From: Paraburkholderia sejongensis
GTDB taxonomy: Bacteria; Pseudomonadota; Gammaproteobacteria; Burkholderiales; Burkholderiaceae
DNA: 64,000 bases
NCBI RefSeq assembly: GCF_020880815.1
Contig: NZ_JAJITD010000007.1
Coordinates: 248,001-312,000, forward strand
Direction: 5' to 3'
Part shown: positions 60,883 to 64,000 of the stretch, piece after piece
Numbering within the stretch: position 1 is the first letter of the stretch
How the letters are laid out: every line of letters begins with the position of its first letter
Notes under the pieces: model-generated
Told to the model about the DNA's origin: nothing
The model's input: only the letters and a program-made list of their open reading frames with translations
Database searches by the model: none
Position numbers and translations under genes: made by a program

Positions 60883-61728
60883 ATGACGAGCGAAATCGCA
60901 AGCGTGAGCCTGCCTGACGGCGAGCGCATTCCGGCATTGGGGCAGGGCACGTGGGAGATGGGCGAACAGCCGTCGCGGCGCGCGGCCGAAATCGACGCGC
61001 TGCGCTGCGGCGTCGAACTCGGGATGACGCTGATCGACACCGCCGAAATGTACGGCGACGGCGCGACCGAAACGCTGCTCGGCGAAGCGCTGGCGGGTCT
61101 GCGCGACAAGCTGTTTCTGGTCAGCAAGGTGTATCCGCACAACGCCAGCCGGCGCGGCGTGATCGCCGCCTGCGAGCAGAGTCTGAAGCGTCTGCGGACC
61201 GACCGGCTCGATCTGTATCTGCTGCATTGGCGCGGTTCGGTGCCGCTCGCGGAAACCATCGACGGCTTCGAGGCGCTGCGCCACGCGGGCAAGATCCGCC
61301 ACTGGGGCGTCAGCAACTTCGACACCGACGATTTGGAAGAGCTCGTCGCCACGCCGGGCGGCGACGCGTGCGTGACCAATCAGATTCTTTACAACGTCGC
61401 GCGGCGCGGTCCGGAGTTCGACCTGCTGCCGTGGCTGGCCGCGCGCGGGATGCCGGCGATGGCGTACAGCCCGGTCGATCATGCGCGCTTGCCGAAGCGC
61501 TCGCCGCTCGACGATATCGCCGATGCGCGCGGCGTGTCGGTGTTTCAGATCGCGCTCGCGTGGGTGCTCATGAAGCCCGGGGTCTGCGCGATTCCGAAGT
61601 CGGGGCGCGTCGAGCACGTGCGCGATAACTATCGCGCATCGCAATTGCAGCTGCGGGCCGACGAGCTTGCCGCGCTCGATGCGTACTTCAAGCCGCCGCG
61701 CAGCAAGCGCGCGCTCGAAATGCTGTGA
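60883..61728 (+). CDS. Aldo/keto reductase
   Basis: NADPH-dependent TIM-barrel oxidoreductase of 281 residues. RIPALGQGTWEMGEQPSRRA near residue 15, LIDTAEMYGDGATETLLGEA near 50 with the catalytic Asp and Tyr, LFLVSKVYPHNASRRG with Lys, LYLLHWRGSVPLAETIDGFE with the His position, HWGVSNFDTDDLEEL and CAIPKSGRVEHVRDNY are all typical. GAGGAG precedes ATG 60883. It is a single-gene unit; the natural substrate is not apparent. Confidence 0.92.
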   Translation: MTSEIASVSLPDGERIPALGQGTWEMGEQPSRRAAEIDALRCGVELGMTLIDTAEMYGDGATETLLGEALAGLRDKLFLVSKVYPHNASRRGVIAACEQSLKRLRTDRLDLYLLHWRGSVPLAETIDGFEALRHAGKIRHWGVSNFDTDDLEELVATPGGDACVTNQILYNVARRGPEFDLLPWLAARGMPAMAYSPVDHARLPKRSPLDDIADARGVSVFQIALAWVLMKPGVCAIPKSGRVEHVRDNYRASQLQLRADELAALDAYFKPPRSKRALEML

Positions 61729-61876
61729 GTGAGGCGGGGGAGGGAAGCGCGACCGCCGCGCGTTGGGGGCGCGGCGGTGGGCGAGGCGGGCGGATCGGCG
61801 CGGATGTGCGGTGGAGGCGCCGCGTGCGGGCTGGGAGAAGCAACCTGAGCCGCCAAAGGATCCCGGCGAAGAGGCC

Positions 61877-61927
61877 GCATAAGCGATCCAACTAAGCGAC
61901 CGAACTAAGCGACCCAACTAAGCGACC
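61877..61927. repeat. 13-bp tandem repeat
   Basis: Three back-to-back copies of a unit (C/G)(C/G)AACTAAGCGAC at 61888, 61901 and 61914, preceded by a degenerate fourth (GCATAAGCGAT). It ends 26 bases before the stop codon of the Tai-like gene, in the 224-bp intergenic region after the aldo/keto reductase. Confidence 0.85.
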
Positions 61928-61952
61928 TTCCCAGCCACCGCGCCCGACGCCG

Positions 61953-62426
61953 TCAGGTGCACGGGTGATGCATATGCACCGAGCCGAGTACCGCGACTTC
62001 GGCGGGGGTGTGCTGCAGGGACTCCACGTCGACCTGGGCGGCGTCCGCGAGGAAGTCGTCGACGATCGACGACACCGGCACGTCGCGCAGGCACAGCGAC
62101 ACGCGTTGGGTTTCGTTCGCCGGCAGTGTCCCGCGTTGACCGAGGAACAGCACGCCGTACTGGTAGCCGTGGATGATCCCGCGGATCGCGCCGACGCATT
62201 GAGCTTGCGCGACGTTGTCGTTACGTTGCTTGCAGGACTGCACCAGCGAGTAGGCGGAGAACGTTGGATCGACCGGCGGGGCGGCTTGCGACAGGGTTTG
62301 CTGCAACGGCTGCGGCGCTTTGGGCGCCGGCGTTTGCGCATTGGCGAGCGATGCGAGGCCCAGCGCGGCAGCCATCAGCACGGTGGCGACCGTGCGTGTC
62401 GCGGCAGGGGGGACGTTTCGTTGCAT
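61953..62426 (-). CDS. Secreted Rap1a/Tai-like protein
   Basis: Exported protein of 157 residues. Signal peptide with an Ala-rich core (VATVLMAAALGLASLANAQ), likely cut after ANA. The mature part shows FSAYSLVQSCKQRNDNVAQ, AQCVGAIRGIIHGYQYGVLF, VSLCLRDVPVSSIVDDFLAD and a final HHPCT, the four-Cys layout of the Rap1a/Tai immunity family. Members in Serratia neutralise type VI secretion amidases (Tae) in the periplasm. No Tae effector or type VI gene is beside it here, so immunity is only a family-based guess. ATG 62426; AGGG upstream. Confidence 0.75.
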   Translation of the reverse strand: MQRNVPPAATRTVATVLMAAALGLASLANAQTPAPKAPQPLQQTLSQAAPPVDPTFSAYSLVQSCKQRNDNVAQAQCVGAIRGIIHGYQYGVLFLGQRGTLPANETQRVSLCLRDVPVSSIVDDFLADAAQVDVESLQHTPAEVAVLGSVHMHHPCT

Positions 62427-62754
62427 GTTGTGGGCCCTCATATCGAACGATGAATCTGATATGAGGCGGTCGTCTCGGATTGGTTCCATAACACTCGCAC
62501 GCGATGGGGGTTGTGTTCCCGGCGCTCGCGGCAGGCTGCGCGTGACGGCGCGGGACGCATCTGACGCGCGTTCTCCGCGGGGCTCCGTCGGCGCAGATGC
62601 CGCTGGCGGCCGGGCCGCTCCGACCGGCCTCGGGCGGTGACGCTCGACCGGGGGATCGAGTGTCACCGCCGTTGCCGGCGGATAGCGGACAGTATGCCGG
62701 GACATGCCGCCGGCGGGTAGGGCGCTCAGCCCTTACCGAACGCGCGGGCCACTG

Positions 62755-63585
62755 CTAGTGCCCGTTGCCGCCGCCGTTGCCGCCACCGCCATTGCCGCCG
62801 CCACCCTTGCCTCCGTGACCGCCGCCGAAGCCTCCGCCAAAGCCCCCGCCAAAGCCGCCACCGAAGCCGCCGCCAAAACCACCACCGAAGCCACCACCGA
62901 AGCCACCACCGCCGAAGCCACCGCCATGCCCACCTGCGCCTTGCCCACCACCGCTGGAGCCGCCGCCCTGGCCGCCGCCGGAGCCTCCGCAACCGCAGCC
63001 GCCGCTCCCGCCGCCGCCGCTGCTTCCGCCACCGCCGCTGCTGCCGCCGCCACTGCTTCCACCACCGCTACTTCCACCGCCACTACTTCCACCACCACTA
63101 CTTCCACCACCGCTACCGCCGCTATTGCCTTTGCCGCTCCCGCCCGCGCCACCGCCGCCCCCTGCGCCCGCCGCGGCACCGCCGCCGGTGCCGCCGCCGC
63201 CGCCGGTTCCGCTATTGCTGCTCGCCGCTGCGCCGCCGTTCGCCGAACCCGCCGCGCTTCCATTGCCGCTGCCGCCGCCATGCGGTCCGCAGCCGCCCAG
63301 GCCCAAACTGCCGCAACCGGCCGGCGCGAAGACGGCGGCTGCATCGTCGGCGGCTGTCGGCGTGTTGGCTTGCGTGCCGGTGGCCGCGCCGTCGTTCTGC
63401 GCGAGCAGCAGCGGCGCGGACCCCGCGGGCGCCGGCGCACTCGCGGCGGCGATCTGCCGCCACTGCGGGACCACGTCCGTCGAGGCCGCGTAGCCGAACT
63501 CGCTCGCGAGCGCCGTTAGCGTCGCGACGATTAACGCATCGCGTCGAACCCCACAGTAGTACTGACTGAATTTTCTGGTCTTCAT
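62755..63585 (-). CDS. Secreted glycine-rich repeat protein
   Basis: Protein of 276 residues with an N-terminal signal-like segment (KTRKFSQYYCGVRRDALIVA then TLTALASEFGYA) and a mature part that is mostly Gly. Distinct blocks are visible: SGGGSSGGGSSGGGSSG (repeat DNA 63010-63120), a short Cys-Gly segment GGCGCGG, and GGGFGGGFGGGFGGGF (repeat DNA 62822-62930) ending GGHGGKGGGGNGGG. Residues 1-110 are more normal. ATG 63585 follows GGGAGATG. Could be a surface or matrix protein, or a fast-evolving spacer; no known domain. The 415 bp beyond to the window end show no gene I can support. Confidence 0.65.
   Translation of the reverse strand: MKTRKFSQYYCGVRRDALIVATLTALASEFGYAASTDVVPQWRQIAAASAPAPAGSAPLLLAQNDGAATGTQANTPTAADDAAAVFAPAGCGSLGLGGCGPHGGGSGNGSAAGSANGGAAASSNSGTGGGGGTGGGAAAGAGGGGGAGGSGKGNSGGSGGGSSGGGSSGGGSSGGGSSGGGSSGGGGSSGGGGSGGCGCGGSGGGQGGGSSGGGQGAGGHGGGFGGGGFGGGFGGGFGGGFGGGFGGGFGGGFGGGHGGKGGGGNGGGGNGGGNGH
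62822..62930. repeat. Minisatellite coding for GGGF units
   Basis: About nine 12-bp units close to AAGCCACCACCG on the plus strand, encoding Gly-Gly-Gly-Phe on the minus strand, inside the glycine-rich gene. Confidence 0.8.
63010..63120. repeat. Minisatellite coding for GGGSS units
   Basis: About seven imperfect 15-bp units close to CCACCACTACTTCCA on the plus strand, encoding Gly-Gly-Gly-Ser-Ser on the minus strand. All keep the reading frame of the glycine-rich gene. Confidence 0.75.
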
Positions 63586-64000
63586 CGCGCATCTCCCGAG
63601 CGAGCGACGGTACCTCGTTGCCGCCATCGCAAACTGCTCCAACGGCGGTCGACCTGTCTGCGCGCGGGTCTTCGCATCCCGAGTCCGTTGTCGTCGAAGC
63701 GATGCGCGCGGCGTTGCAGACGCGCCCGGGCTTCGAATCCATGCGGGCCAAATTAGCGATATCCATGCCACGGTGCGCAAAGTCTTGAGGCGGCGCGGGC
63801 ATGGGCGCAATGTGCGATGCGCGCACGGCGAAAACGCGGCAAAACGTTTCGGCGATGAAACGCGCGGCCCCGCACAGCCCGATTCGGCGCGGGATTCGTT
63901 AAGGGCGGCGTGAGCGAGAGGGGCGCGCGGTGAAACGCGAACGCATTAACGACGGCTAACCGGCGCTTCGCGCGCTTCGTCAAAGTTCTCAGTGGATCGA

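Noticed and set aside
62822..63120. Repeat blocks that resemble a CRISPR array at first glance
   Set aside because: Units are only 12-15 bp, without unique spacers, and encode in-frame glycine repeats; no cas genes are present.
63753..63983. 76-codon frame at the right end of the window
   Set aside because: Arg/His-rich translation without a ribosome site or known motif.

Overview
The window looks like a stretch of chromosome from a high-GC betaproteobacterium of the Burkholderia/Paraburkholderia group. This is inferred from the very GC-rich third codon positions, the kynBUA cluster beside an Lrp-type regulator, the lpxK-Trm112-kdsB-adk order, the rpsT/murJ divergent pair, and the mixture of Burkholderiales housekeeping genes. 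I see no rRNA, tRNA, CRISPR array, prophage or insertion sequence. Most of the window is ordinary, densely packed chromosome, with small accessory islands near 47-53 kb, 56-60 kb and 62-64 kb.

Region by region. (1) 1-11.5 kb is a polyol/sugar catabolic locus. A D-arabinitol dehydrogenase (dalD) and xylulokinase (xylB, cut by the window edge) run leftward. An AraC regulator is divergent, followed by a rightward operon with a ribose-type ABC transporter, a zinc alcohol dehydrogenase, an FGGY kinase and an L-xylulose-reductase-like SDR. (2) 11.5-15.1 kb carries the kynurenine pathway kynB-kynU-kynA, with a divergent Lrp/AsnC regulator and a palindromic site between them. (3) 15-30.9 kb holds mostly single housekeeping genes: flavin reductase, msrA, a DUF72 protein, cfa, pdxH, tcdA, a ybbN-type thioredoxin, a pirin, an EamA transporter, amiC-tsaE, queG, ogt-xerD and an acyl-CoA ligase. 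(4) 31-46.8 kb holds core cell-envelope and information genes: ybaK, plsY, yajQ, murB, argF, rpsT, murJ, a SirB1-like protein, an SDR, adk, kdsB, Trm112, lpxK, xseA and sodB. Several strong intrinsic terminators separate them.

(5) 47-53.2 kb is more accessory. It has a glycine-zipper lipoprotein, a NYN-domain/LOTUS-like protein with a long basic alanine-rich tail, a stand-alone clpP paralogue, a SigJ-like ECF sigma factor, and an EAL-domain protein that appears to have lost its catalytic residues. (6) 53.4-61.7 kb has an MFS exporter, a MocR regulator, a DUF2917 protein, an aldo/keto reductase and a GntR/UTRA regulator. It also has an unusual divergent pair: a helix-turn-helix/citrate-synthase fusion and a CaiB-type CoA transferase with its halves in reversed order, separated by an AT-rich palindromic operator-like region. 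(7) 61.9-63.6 kb has a secreted Rap1a/Tai-like protein and a secreted, extremely glycine-rich repeat protein.

The most unusual candidates are the citrate-synthase-fold regulator with its CoA-transferase partner, and the NYN/LOTUS/histone-H1-like protein downstream of an orphan ClpP. Also worth a look are several promoters whose -10 box sits 6-9 bases before the start codon, which suggests leaderless mRNAs. All assignments come from reading motifs; no database search was possible.
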